Shown here one piece after another: positions 1-7,888 of a stretch of 32,106 nt of DNA. The stretch comes from Acidocella sp. (GTDB lineage Bacteria > Pseudomonadota > Alphaproteobacteria > Acetobacterales > Acetobacteraceae), in NCBI GenBank assembly GCA_026224875.1, contig JAMFRU010000089.1, positions 114,259 to 146,364 of the forward strand. The letters run 5' to 3'. A program made the position numbers and the translations under genes. The notes below the pieces were generated by a model. It saw nothing but the letters and a program-made list of their open reading frames with translations, was not told the origin of the DNA and searched no databases. Position 1 is the first letter of the stretch; each line of letters opens with the position of its first letter.

Positions 1-129
1 TTCATCCTTGGCTTCGCGGCCCTCATGTCCAAATCGCTCGACATCGGCGTGGTGCATCAGCTTAACGCGGTGCTGCTGCTGTGTGCCTTGCTGCTGCTGA
101 CCCACCGCCTGCGCGGCGCCACGCGATGA
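1..129 (+). CDS. COX15/CtaA-like haem A synthase family protein, C-terminal end only
   Basis: The reading frame is open from the first base and ends at TGA 127-129, giving 42 residues of a gene that starts outside the window. The visible part is a final membrane helix with the motif GVVHQLNAVLL, which matches the last conserved His-bearing helix of the COX15/CtaA family. The next gene ends in a very similar stretch (LGYVHELNAVLLF...HKLRG), so the two look like tandem paralogues. The stop overlaps the next start as ATGA, so the pair is probably translationally coupled. Haem A synthase oxidises haem O to haem A for cytochrome c oxidase, but whether this copy is the canonical enzyme cannot be judged from the fragment. 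Confidence 0.7.
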   Translation, partial: FILGFAALMSKSLDIGVVHQLNAVLLLCALLLLTHRLRGATR

Positions 130-1166
130 AGCCCGATAAGGTACTGGGAAACTGGTGCCTGATTCTGGCGGCGATGGTCTTCGGCATGACCATCGGCGGC
201 GGCCATGTCCGCACCATCGGCGCCGGATTTGCCATAGAAGTGTGGCGCCCCGTCACCGGCTTCATCCCGCCGATGAACGCCGCTGACTGGTCGTATCTCT
301 TCGGTCTGTTCCAGAAAACCGCGATTTACCAATCCCACCCCATCACCCTGGCTCAGTACAAATCCCTGTTCTGGCCGATGTATTTTGACCGCAACTGGGG
401 CCGGCTGATGGGCCTCGTCTTCCTACTCCCCTTCGCCTGGTTCCTCGCCACCGGCCGGCTGCATGGCCGCGCGATATTATGGATGCTCGCCATTTTTGCC
501 CTGGGCGCGCTCCAGGCGCTGTTCGGCTGGTACATGGTGCAGCAGGGTCTGCAACCCGGCGTACTCTCCCCAACCCCCATCTGGGGCGGCCCGCATTTTG
601 CCTCCGCCATGCTTATTTTTGCGCTTTTATTGTGGATCGGCCTGACCTTCCGCACCCCCCAGCCCGCTCCCGTGGAAAACGCCGCGTGCCTGCGCCCCTG
701 GACCACAGCCAGCATCCTGCTCATCTTCGCCACCATGGGTTTTGGCGCCCTGGTCGCCACCACCAACGCCATCAACGTTTACAACAGCTTCCCCACCATG
801 GACGGAAACTGGCTCCCCCCCGCCATGTTCACCCCCGGCCCGTTCTGGGCAAACCAGGCCACCGTGCAATTCGTCCACCGCCTGCTCGCCACCATCACCG
901 CATTGGTCGTCCTCGCCACCGCCGTAATCGGCCTGCGCACAACCCTGTCCCCCGCTCTGCGCGACAATTTTCTCCTCCTCGCCGGGCTGGTGGCGTTGCA
1001 ATATCTGCTGGGCATGACCACCATCGTGCTAGGCAGCAGCAACCTCGGCTATGTGCATGAGCTGAACGCCGTGCTGTTATTCGCCACAGCCATTTTCGCC
1101 CGCCACAAACTGCGCGGCGCACCCGCGGCGCAAGCCGCTCTACACGAAGCAGGAGCCCGACTATGA
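126..1166 (+). CDS. Divergent COX15/CtaA-like membrane protein (haem A synthase paralogue)
   Basis: This is a 346-residue, about eight-helix protein of the COX15/CtaA family. Family landmarks are WRPVTGFIPP (40-49), GWYMVQQGL (134-142), the YNSFPTM loop (219-225), VQFVHR with H251, and YVHELNAVL with H311; H157 is the other expected His. The first-helix signature E-x-x-H-R, which carries the catalytic Glu and one haem-ligand His in characterised CtaA, reads M85-Y-F-D88-R here, so both residues are replaced. It may therefore be a non-catalytic or altered paralogue. The start at 126 is chosen because it forms an ATGA overlap with the preceding gene; an in-frame upstream start at 81 would lie inside that gene. 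It overlaps tldD by ATGA, so the three genes form one operon. Confidence 0.75.
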   Translation: MKPDKVLGNWCLILAAMVFGMTIGGGHVRTIGAGFAIEVWRPVTGFIPPMNAADWSYLFGLFQKTAIYQSHPITLAQYKSLFWPMYFDRNWGRLMGLVFLLPFAWFLATGRLHGRAILWMLAIFALGALQALFGWYMVQQGLQPGVLSPTPIWGGPHFASAMLIFALLLWIGLTFRTPQPAPVENAACLRPWTTASILLIFATMGFGALVATTNAINVYNSFPTMDGNWLPPAMFTPGPFWANQATVQFVHRLLATITALVVLATAVIGLRTTLSPALRDNFLLLAGLVALQYLLGMTTIVLGSSNLGYVHELNAVLLFATAIFARHKLRGAPAAQAALHEAGARL

Positions 1167-2599
1167 GCAACGCCCTCACCACCGCCACCGAACTGTTCCA
1201 CGGCGCCGGCGGGCTCGACCCGGATGCGGCGGTACGCGCCATCGCCCCCGCGCTCGACGGCACCGACGACGGCGAGCTTTTCCTGGAATACCGCGAGTCA
1301 GAATCCATCTCGCTCGACGACGGCCGCATCCGCGCCGCCAGTTTCGACACCCGCCGCGGTTTTGGCCTACGGGCCGTGCTCGGCGAGGCCGCGTACTTCG
1401 CGCACGCCGGTGAAATCTCCAACGAGGCGCTGGCCCGCGCGGCGGAAACCATCCGCGCCGCCAAATCCCGCGACCTATCCGTCACCGCCGCCGGCCCCGC
1501 CGGTGCAAAAGCCCCGCTGTATGCCGGTATCAACCCATTAGCGGAGGCCCCCTTCGCCGCCCGCGCCGAACTGCTCCAGCAGATCGACGCCTTCGCCCGT
1601 GCCGCCGACCCGCGCGTCATCCAGGTCATGGCCAGCATTGCCGGCGAGTGGCAGGTCATCGAAATTTTGCGCGCCGATGCCAGTCGCGTGGCGGACATCC
1701 GCCCGCTGGTCCGCCTCAACGTCTCGGTGGTCCTGGAAAAAGATGGCCGCCGCGAATCCGGTAGCCACGGCTTTGGCGGCCGTACCTCCTACAGCGAGGT
1801 AACCGGCGTGGAAGCCTGGCAATACGCCGTGCGCGAGGCCATCCGCCAGGCCGAGGTCAACCTTGCCTCCATCCCCGCCCCCGCCGGCGAAATGCCCGTG
1901 GTGCTCGGCGCCGGCTGGCCCGGCATTCTGCTGCACGAAGCCATCGGCCACGGGCTCGAAGGCGATTTCAACCGCAAGCAGACCTCCGCCTTCTCCGGCC
2001 TCATGGGCAGCCGCGTCGCCTCCCCCGGCGTTACGGTCATAGACGACGGCACCATCCCCGACCGCCGGGGTTCGCTCACCATCGACGACGAAGGCACCCC
2101 CACTTCGCGCACAACCCTCATCGACGACGGCATCCTCGTCGGCTTCATCCAGGACCGTCAAAACGCCCGGCTGATGAACATGCGCGCCACCGGCAACGGC
2201 CGCCGCCAGTCCTACGCCCACGCCCCCATGCCGCGCATGACCAACACCATCATGCTCGGCGGCGATGCTTCCCCGGAGGACATGATCAAATCCGTGAAAC
2301 GCGGTCTCTACGCCGTGAATTTCGGCGGCGGTCAGGTTGACATCACCTCCGGCAAGTTCGTGTTCTCCGCCGCCGAAGCCTACATGATCGAAGACGGCAA
2401 AGTCACCGCTCCGGTCAAGGGTGCCACCCTCATCGGCAACGGGCCGGACGCGCTTACCAAGGTCGAGATGATCGGCAACGACATGATGCTCGACCCGGGT
2501 ATCGGGACCTGCGGCAAGAACGGCCAGGGCGTGCCGGTGGGCGTGGGGCAGCCGACAATGAAGATGCTGGGGCTAACCGTGGGTGGGACCGCCGCCTAA
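1163..2599 (+). CDS. tldD: TldD metalloprotease
   Basis: The 478-residue product matches TldD in length and in its signature core: HEAIGH at 258-263 (HExxxH zinc site), followed by GLEGDFNRK and SGLMGSRVASPGVTVIDDG. TldD works with TldE/PmbA as a heterodimeric Zn protease that trims modified peptides and is cytoplasmic. TldE is not in the window. It starts by ATGA overlap with the COX15-like gene. In alphaproteobacteria tldD commonly sits beside cytochrome-oxidase genes, which fits this context. Its last 27 bases overlap the end of the convergent YfhO-like gene. I see no sequence oddity. Confidence 0.95.
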   Translation: MSNALTTATELFHGAGGLDPDAAVRAIAPALDGTDDGELFLEYRESESISLDDGRIRAASFDTRRGFGLRAVLGEAAYFAHAGEISNEALARAAETIRAAKSRDLSVTAAGPAGAKAPLYAGINPLAEAPFAARAELLQQIDAFARAADPRVIQVMASIAGEWQVIEILRADASRVADIRPLVRLNVSVVLEKDGRRESGSHGFGGRTSYSEVTGVEAWQYAVREAIRQAEVNLASIPAPAGEMPVVLGAGWPGILLHEAIGHGLEGDFNRKQTSAFSGLMGSRVASPGVTVIDDGTIPDRRGSLTIDDEGTPTSRTTLIDDGILVGFIQDRQNARLMNMRATGNGRRQSYAHAPMPRMTNTIMLGGDASPEDMIKSVKRGLYAVNFGGGQVDITSGKFVFSAAEAYMIEDGKVTAPVKGATLIGNGPDALTKVEMIGNDMMLDPGIGTCGKNGQGVPVGVGQPTMKMLGLTVGGTAA

Positions 2600-4783
2600 C
2601 AAACGGCGGCATATGTTCCACGGCAGGCAGAGGCACAACAGCCCGGCAAAAAACAACGCGTAGCCCACATGCATGAAGGGCGGCAGAAAATAGAACCGGA
2701 CATCCGCCCGTCCTGCCGGAAGTGCCACCTGCTGGAAGATTTCGTCCACCATCGTAACCGCCGCGGCGTGTCCATTCACCCGGACACGCCAGCCCGGCAT
2801 GAATAATTCCAACCTCGTCAGCAAAGCGGGGGCGGCGCAATCCGTAACGGCCTCGTTGCGGGACCCCGGCGAAATCACGCAATCCGGGGCGGTGAAATAG
2901 GGGCGCGGGTGCGGCAGCTCGTAGATATTCATAACCGCGTCCGCATACACCTTCGGCAGGTTCAGTGGTGCGAGCACCGCACCCGGCTTCGTTAACACAT
3001 AACGCACACCGGCCGCCTCATAAGCCGCAATATTCTGTGCGAGCATCGCCTCCGCTGCCGGTATGCCTGGTGCTAAAGTCAGCCTGGCATGGCCATCGAA
3101 AATCAGCGGGCCCGCATAGGGGTCGAGATGTGCCTGGCGAAAGGCAAACCAGTTGGCCGGTATCGGAAAGTCGCAATCATCGATTTCCGCAATGCCGAAA
3201 TAGGAGCCGTAATTCGGCTCAATCGGGCCCATGGCGAATACGCGCTGGTAACCAAGATGCGCCTGCAGAAAATACACGCCGCCACGCTCAAGCGTGGGAT
3301 GTCTGGGATTGTCGAAGGACGGCAGGAGAAAATTGAACACGGCCTCGGCCATGACGATGGCGCCCAGAATATGCCGGCACCGCACCGGCGGAAAACGCCG
3401 GGCCACCACCATGCCGCCGAGCACGAACAGCGCCATGGCCAGCGAAATGAACAGCCAAAACGGTTGGTGCAGTGCTGCGAGCGGCGGCCGCACGCCCAGC
3501 AGCCCCAGCGCCAGCAGCACGGCAACGGCAATGGGCGCCAGGGCATACCGGCGCTTCGTCATATCTCTGGTCAAATCATCCAGCGCCAGCCCGGCTAGCA
3601 CGGCAAACGCCATGCAAAAGGACGGATCAAAATACCGGAAAAAGGCAGTGTCGCTCAGCAGCAAAGCGTGAATAATAAATGTGCTGCCCGGCAGCCCAAA
3701 TGCCGCGACAACGCAGATGGCGAGCCACAGCACCAGCGCGATGCGCAAGCCCCGCAGGCGGCACCCGGCAATTCCGAGCAGGCCCAGCAGCGGCAGGCCG
3801 ATGCCGATATAGCCGCCGGTCGTACACCAGAAGGTGAAGATGCTGGGAACCGTCCTGGTGTTCATGATGAGGCCGAAGAGGTAGGGCAGGGCGAGGCTGA
3901 CGGCAAAATGCCGGTCGAGATGCATATGGAGGAAAAATCCATTTGCATGCAACGAGTAGAGCGCCACCGCCAGATAATCCACAAAGGCAATGATGACAGG
4001 TGCCGCGAGCAGCAGGCCGCAGGCCACGCCGAGCGCGATATTGCGAAAAATCCTGAGCCGCAATGTTGACTGCCGCGTTGCCAGCCGTGCCACGGTCCAC
4101 ACCGCAACGAGCAGTCCATCGATATAGGCCATCTCCGGAAAGCCGGCATAGATTGAAAGCGCCAATGCAACCGCGATCCAGCGCCACGCGCCGGAGATCT
4201 GCGCCATCTCCAACTCCACCGCGTAGAGCAGCATCGGCAGGAAGGCGATCGGCGCCGTCGGCAGCCAGGCGAAGGTGCCGTTGAATTCAAACAGCACGCC
4301 GGAGGTGAAGGCGGCGAATTGGCAAATGCCGAGGCGGCGCATCAGCAGATATGTGAACAGCCCGGCCACACCTTGCAGCAGCAGATGCAAATAAAGCATG
4401 CCATCCGGCAGAGCCACCAGCAAAGTGGGGGGAAACAGCGCCGCGGACTGCATGTTCCCGGCCAGCGGTACGCCGACCCCCTCGTTAAAATTCCACCAGG
4501 GGATGATGCCGGATAAAATATCCAGCGCGGCCCGCCGGCCTTGTGCCTCGGAGAGTGCGCCGACATTGAAATCGATGGTCGGGTAAGGCGGAAAAAGATG
4601 GCCGAGGCCCAGGTTAAGGCCAAGGCCGCTATAAGGATAGACGGGGGCGGCGGCAAAAAAATGCAGAATAAGGTGCAGATTGGCAAGGATAGGCAGTAGT
4701 GCCACAGCCACCGCCCAGCGGATTTCCGGCGTAAAATGGGGGCTGGCAGATTTGTTCCGGCGCACCGCCGTTATTCCAAACAT
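2573..4783 (-). CDS. YfhO-family multi-pass membrane protein (probable GT-C glycosyltransferase)
   Basis: This 736-residue protein has a long run of hydrophobic helices from about residue 20 to 520. A soluble C-terminal part containing YVLTKPGAVLAPLNLPKVY and PGWRVRVNGHAA follows, then one more helix near the end. This layout and the 'PGWxVxVNG' tail are typical of bacterial YfhO-like proteins, which in Gram-positives are GT-C enzymes using undecaprenyl-linked sugars outside the membrane. The start MFGITAVRRN at 4783 is preferred; an in-frame start at 4939 would run across the promoter and first codons of the divergent glycosyltransferase. Its partners are probably that glycosyltransferase (4900) and the small transporter (5910). 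The sugar and acceptor are unknown. Confidence 0.75.
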   Translation of the reverse strand: MFGITAVRRNKSASPHFTPEIRWAVAVALLPILANLHLILHFFAAAPVYPYSGLGLNLGLGHLFPPYPTIDFNVGALSEAQGRRAALDILSGIIPWWNFNEGVGVPLAGNMQSAALFPPTLLVALPDGMLYLHLLLQGVAGLFTYLLMRRLGICQFAAFTSGVLFEFNGTFAWLPTAPIAFLPMLLYAVELEMAQISGAWRWIAVALALSIYAGFPEMAYIDGLLVAVWTVARLATRQSTLRLRIFRNIALGVACGLLLAAPVIIAFVDYLAVALYSLHANGFFLHMHLDRHFAVSLALPYLFGLIMNTRTVPSIFTFWCTTGGYIGIGLPLLGLLGIAGCRLRGLRIALVLWLAICVVAAFGLPGSTFIIHALLLSDTAFFRYFDPSFCMAFAVLAGLALDDLTRDMTKRRYALAPIAVAVLLALGLLGVRPPLAALHQPFWLFISLAMALFVLGGMVVARRFPPVRCRHILGAIVMAEAVFNFLLPSFDNPRHPTLERGGVYFLQAHLGYQRVFAMGPIEPNYGSYFGIAEIDDCDFPIPANWFAFRQAHLDPYAGPLIFDGHARLTLAPGIPAAEAMLAQNIAAYEAAGVRYVLTKPGAVLAPLNLPKVYADAVMNIYELPHPRPYFTAPDCVISPGSRNEAVTDCAAPALLTRLELFMPGWRVRVNGHAAAVTMVDEIFQQVALPAGRADVRFYFLPPFMHVGYALFFAGLLCLCLPWNICRRLLGGGPTHG

Positions 4784-4899
4784 CGCGGTTTCGCTCTCCA
4801 GGCTTTGGCCAATCGTCTTTGGCCGGTGTTTAAGGGATCGCCCGGAACGAGGCAAATGAGGGTCTTTTGGCCCTGCTGGTTCGCGGCTATAGGTGAGCC

Positions 4900-5910
4900 A
4901 TGAATTTCGCATCAGCCCCGTCTCCGGAGGCAACCGCACGGGACGCCAGAATCGGCGTGGTCATTCCGTGCTATCGTGTCACGGAACAGATCCTTGCCGT
5001 GCTCGGCGCAATCGGCCCCGAGGTGGGGCGGATCTATGTGGTGGACGATGCCTGCCCGGATGCCTCGGGCAAATTCGTGCAGGCGCATGTGAGCGATCCA
5101 CGGGTGGGCGTGCTGTTCCGGGCCGAAAACGGCGGCGTAGGTGCGGCGGTGATAACCGGCTACCGCGCGGCATTGGCCGATGGCTGCGACGTGGTGGTGA
5201 AGATCGACGGCGACGGGCAGATGGACCCGCTTCTGCTCAACCGTTTCGTGCGCCCCGTGCTGGAGGGGCGGGCCGATTACACAAAAGGCAATCGTTTCTT
5301 CAATCCGGTCGATGTCCAGGGCATGCCGCCGCTACGATTGTTCGGCAACACGATACTTTCCTTCATGACCAAGTTTTCCTCCGGCTACTGGACCTTGTTT
5401 GACCCCACCAATGGCTACACCGCCATTCACGCGCGGCTGCTGGCGCATCTGCCGCTTGAGCGCATCGCCACACGTTACTTCTTCGAATCGGACATGCTGT
5501 TCCGCCTCGGCACTTTGCGCGCCATGGTGCTGGATATCCCCATGCCGGCCCGCTATGCCGATGAGACGAGCCATTTGCGGATCTCGCGCGTTCTGCCGGG
5601 ATTTATTGCAGGCAACTTCCGGAATTTTTACAAGCGCCTGGCCTATAATTATTTCCTGCGCGATTTCTCCATCGCTTCGGTTAATCTTGTCGCCGGGTTT
5701 CTGCTCATCGCCTTCGGGGTGGTGTTCGGCGCGTGGCATTGGCTGGAAAATGCCACGCATGGAGTCGTTACAACCTCCGGCACGGTCATGCTCGCGGCAC
5801 TGCCGGTGATCCTGGGCCTGCAATTACTGCTGTCGTTTCTGAGTTACGACATCGCCGCGGTGCCGGCGCAACCGGTGCATCCGCTACTCCCTGATATTGG
5901 TACGAAATAA
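4900..5910 (+). CDS. Membrane-anchored GT2 glycosyltransferase (polyprenyl-phosphate glycosyltransferase type)
   Basis: The 336-residue product has an N-terminal GT-A fold: IGVVIPCYR (18-26), IYVVDDACPD (45-54), NGGVGAAVITGY (77-88) and the DxD-type site D103-G-D-G-Q-M-D-P110. It ends with two membrane helices, roughly 255-285 and 290-312. This is the DPM1/GtrB/CsbB architecture, in which a sugar is loaded onto a polyprenyl phosphate at the inner membrane face. A good ribosome site (AGGTGA) precedes ATG 4900. The stop overlaps the next start as TAATG. It is divergent from the YfhO-like gene across a 116-bp gap that must hold both promoters. The donor sugar cannot be told. Confidence 0.85.
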   Translation: MNFASAPSPEATARDARIGVVIPCYRVTEQILAVLGAIGPEVGRIYVVDDACPDASGKFVQAHVSDPRVGVLFRAENGGVGAAVITGYRAALADGCDVVVKIDGDGQMDPLLLNRFVRPVLEGRADYTKGNRFFNPVDVQGMPPLRLFGNTILSFMTKFSSGYWTLFDPTNGYTAIHARLLAHLPLERIATRYFFESDMLFRLGTLRAMVLDIPMPARYADETSHLRISRVLPGFIAGNFRNFYKRLAYNYFLRDFSIASVNLVAGFLLIAFGVVFGAWHWLENATHGVVTTSGTVMLAALPVILGLQLLLSFLSYDIAAVPAQPVHPLLPDIGTK

Positions 5911-6269
5911 TGACGAACACATTGTCGCTTCTGATATTTACCGTGCTGCTCGCCGGCGGACAGTTGCTGTTCAAAAAAGTTGGATTGGAATTGCGCGCGG
6001 AATCCACAGGCAATGTCTGGCGCCTGTTGCTCAGCCCCACATTATACGCGGCCCTCACCCTGTACGGCTTTGCCACGCTGCTCTGGATCTGGATTTTGTC
6101 GCGGGTGCCGCTGAGCCGGGCTTATCCTTATGTCGCGCTGGGCGTGGTGCTCGTGCCTTTGGCCTCGCTGCTGTTTTTCGGCGAGCGCGTGCGCCCGGTG
6201 TTCTGGCTCGGTGCCGGATTGATCGTCGCGGGCATCATCGTCACGCAGATGGATTTACCGAAGGGATAA
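5910..6269 (+). CDS. Small four-helix EamA/SMR-type transporter (ArnE-like flippase candidate)
   Basis: This 119-residue protein has four hydrophobic helices and the DMT-superfamily motifs GGQLLFKKVGLEL near the first helix, SRAYPYVALG in the third and FGERVRP before the fourth. The size and the 'aYp' helix resemble ArnE/ArnF subunits, which flip undecaprenyl-phospho-aminoarabinose, and small multidrug transporters. Its 1-base overlap with the glycosyltransferase stop indicates co-translation. In that context a role in moving the lipid-linked sugar to the periplasm for the YfhO-like protein is the best inference. Drug export is the alternative. Confidence 0.75.
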   Translation: MTNTLSLLIFTVLLAGGQLLFKKVGLELRAESTGNVWRLLLSPTLYAALTLYGFATLLWIWILSRVPLSRAYPYVALGVVLVPLASLLFFGERVRPVFWLGAGLIVAGIIVTQMDLPKG

Positions 6270-6282
6270 CCTACACCACCCG

Positions 6283-7092
6283 CTACTCCGCAACCTCATC
6301 GGTCCACACCCGGAAAACCTCCAGCGTGCTGGGGCCGAAATGGGTGGTGATGGAGGTATCCGCCGCATCCATGCCGCGCGCGATCAACACCCGGCCGATG
6401 CGCGGGATGTTATGTCTGGCATCGAAGGTGAGCCATTGCCCGCCGATATAGGCCTCGAACCAGGCCGAAAAATCCATCGGCGCCGGGTCTTTCGGCACAC
6501 CGATATCGCCGAGATACCCGGTGCAGTAGCGCGCCGGGATATTCATGCAGCGGCAGAGCGTTACGGCCAGATGCGCGAAATCGCGGCACACGCCGATGCG
6601 CTCCTCATAGCCCTCAAACGCGGTGCGGGTATTGCGGGCGAATTGGTAGCCGAAGGTGATCTGGTTATGCGCGAAATTGCAGATTGCCTGCACCCGGTTC
6701 CAGCCGCCGATGATATGGCCGAAATTGCTCCAGGCAATGCCCATCATCTTATCGGTTTCGCAATAGCGCGAGCCGAGCAGAAAATGCAGTGTCTCATCCG
6801 GCAGCTCCTGGACCTCGTGCTCGGCGGCATTGGGAATATACACATCGGTGGTGCCGGGGTCCGAGATCAGCGCCGAGGTGGTCAGGCGGAGCTGCCCCGC
6901 GGGTGCTACCAGCCTGGTGACCAGATTGTTGAAACTGTCGCGATACTGCCTGAGGGGAACTTGCGGGAAGGTTACCAGCTGGTCGGACGTGAGCAGATGG
7001 GGGCTGCGCGAATCATGCACGTTGAGATGCGCCAGCATCGGCGTTGGCTGTGGATGCGATACGGTAATTTCGTAGCCAAAGCTGATGCGCAT
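6283..7092 (-). CDS. Transglutaminase-like cysteine peptidase family protein with altered catalytic His position
   Basis: The 269-residue product has an N-terminal bacterial transglutaminase-like beta domain (about 1-85) and a transglutaminase core. The core nucleophile is C169 in RIGVCRDFAHLA, followed by MNIPARYCTGYLG. The expected acid is D224 in TFDARHN. The residue just before the conserved Ala-Trp, normally the catalytic His (HAWxE), is Ser209 here (MDFSAWFEAY). The codon TCG is unambiguous. It may be a subfamily using another His (H227 is nearby) or a non-catalytic member. The substrate is unknown. A GGGGGA ribosome site lies ahead of ATG 7092. It runs convergent to the small transporter with a 13-bp gap. 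Confidence 0.8.
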   Translation of the reverse strand: MRISFGYEITVSHPQPTPMLAHLNVHDSRSPHLLTSDQLVTFPQVPLRQYRDSFNNLVTRLVAPAGQLRLTTSALISDPGTTDVYIPNAAEHEVQELPDETLHFLLGSRYCETDKMMGIAWSNFGHIIGGWNRVQAICNFAHNQITFGYQFARNTRTAFEGYEERIGVCRDFAHLAVTLCRCMNIPARYCTGYLGDIGVPKDPAPMDFSAWFEAYIGGQWLTFDARHNIPRIGRVLIARGMDAADTSITTHFGPSTLEVFRVWTDEVAE

Positions 7093-7198
7093 GGATGTCT
7101 TCCCCCCGCTGTGTGAGCAATTGTGTCGCCATTATTTAGGGGGTGGCGGGCCGCAGCGCGTAAATCCAGCAGTGTTTTAATTCAGGTTTAATGCCGCC

Positions 7199-7861
7199 TC
7201 ACAAGGCAAGTGCCGCCGCCAGTTTTTCTGGGTCCGAGAAAAACGGGCTGTGCCCCGTCTCCAGTGTTGTCACGCGTTGCACCGGCCAGGCCGCCTGCAT
7301 CCGCCTTTGCGCCGTCAGGCTGATCACCCGGTCCCGCGTGCATTCAATATATTCGCGCGGCACACGGCCAAACCGTTCAGCACTTACCCGCAATGGTGCG
7401 GTGAGCCCAAACAACGGCTCCGGCCGCAGCCGTGCCAGTGCGAACGCTATATCTTCAGGCGCGCACCCCTCGTAAAACCGCGGCACCACATCGGCCGGTT
7501 CCAGCGTGCAGCTGCGTGTTTCCTGATCCACCACAATGGGGAGCAGAATATCCTCCTGCGCCGCTGCCAGAACGGATTGCCCGCGTTTCAGCAAAAATCC
7601 GGCGCAGAACACCAGCCGCTCCACGCGTTCCGGCGCTGCCTCGGCCACGGCGGCAATCACCGCCCCGCCCCGGCTATGCCCCACCAGCACCGCCGCGCCC
7701 GCGCCCACGGCATCCAGCACCACCGCCACCCATTCCGCCATCGAACGGGCGCCTACCTGCAAATCCGGCGTCACCACCTCATGCCCGCTCAGGTACGGCA
7801 GCAGCTTGTCCCAGCACCAAGGGCCGTGCCAGGCGCCATGCACCAGTATCAATTTGGTCAT
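7199..7861 (-). CDS. Alpha/beta hydrolase
   Basis: The 220-residue protein starts MTKLILVHGAWHGPWCWDKL, with the oxyanion HG motif. It carries the nucleophile elbow GHSRGG with S63, a probable acid D177 (CTRDRV) and the catalytic H204 (ETGHSPFFSDP). It has the length and spacing of the esterase/AB_hydrolase_6 group (plant methyl-esterase-like). There is no signal peptide, so it is cytoplasmic. The AAAGGAG ribosome site 7 bases before ATG 7861 is strong. It is divergent from the NrtR-type regulator with only 27 bases between starts. The substrate is unknown, and no direct link to NAD metabolism is visible. Confidence 0.85.
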   Translation of the reverse strand: MTKLILVHGAWHGPWCWDKLLPYLSGHEVVTPDLQVGARSMAEWVAVVLDAVGAGAAVLVGHSRGGAVIAAVAEAAPERVERLVFCAGFLLKRGQSVLAAAQEDILLPIVVDQETRSCTLEPADVVPRFYEGCAPEDIAFALARLRPEPLFGLTAPLRVSAERFGRVPREYIECTRDRVISLTAQRRMQAAWPVQRVTTLETGHSPFFSDPEKLAAALAL

Positions 7862-7888
7862 CCCGCACTCCTTTCATTAAACGCCCAA

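Noticed and set aside
6340-7116. 258-codon rightward frame opposite the transglutaminase-like gene
   Set aside because: Antisense shadow; the leftward frame has family motifs and a ribosome site.
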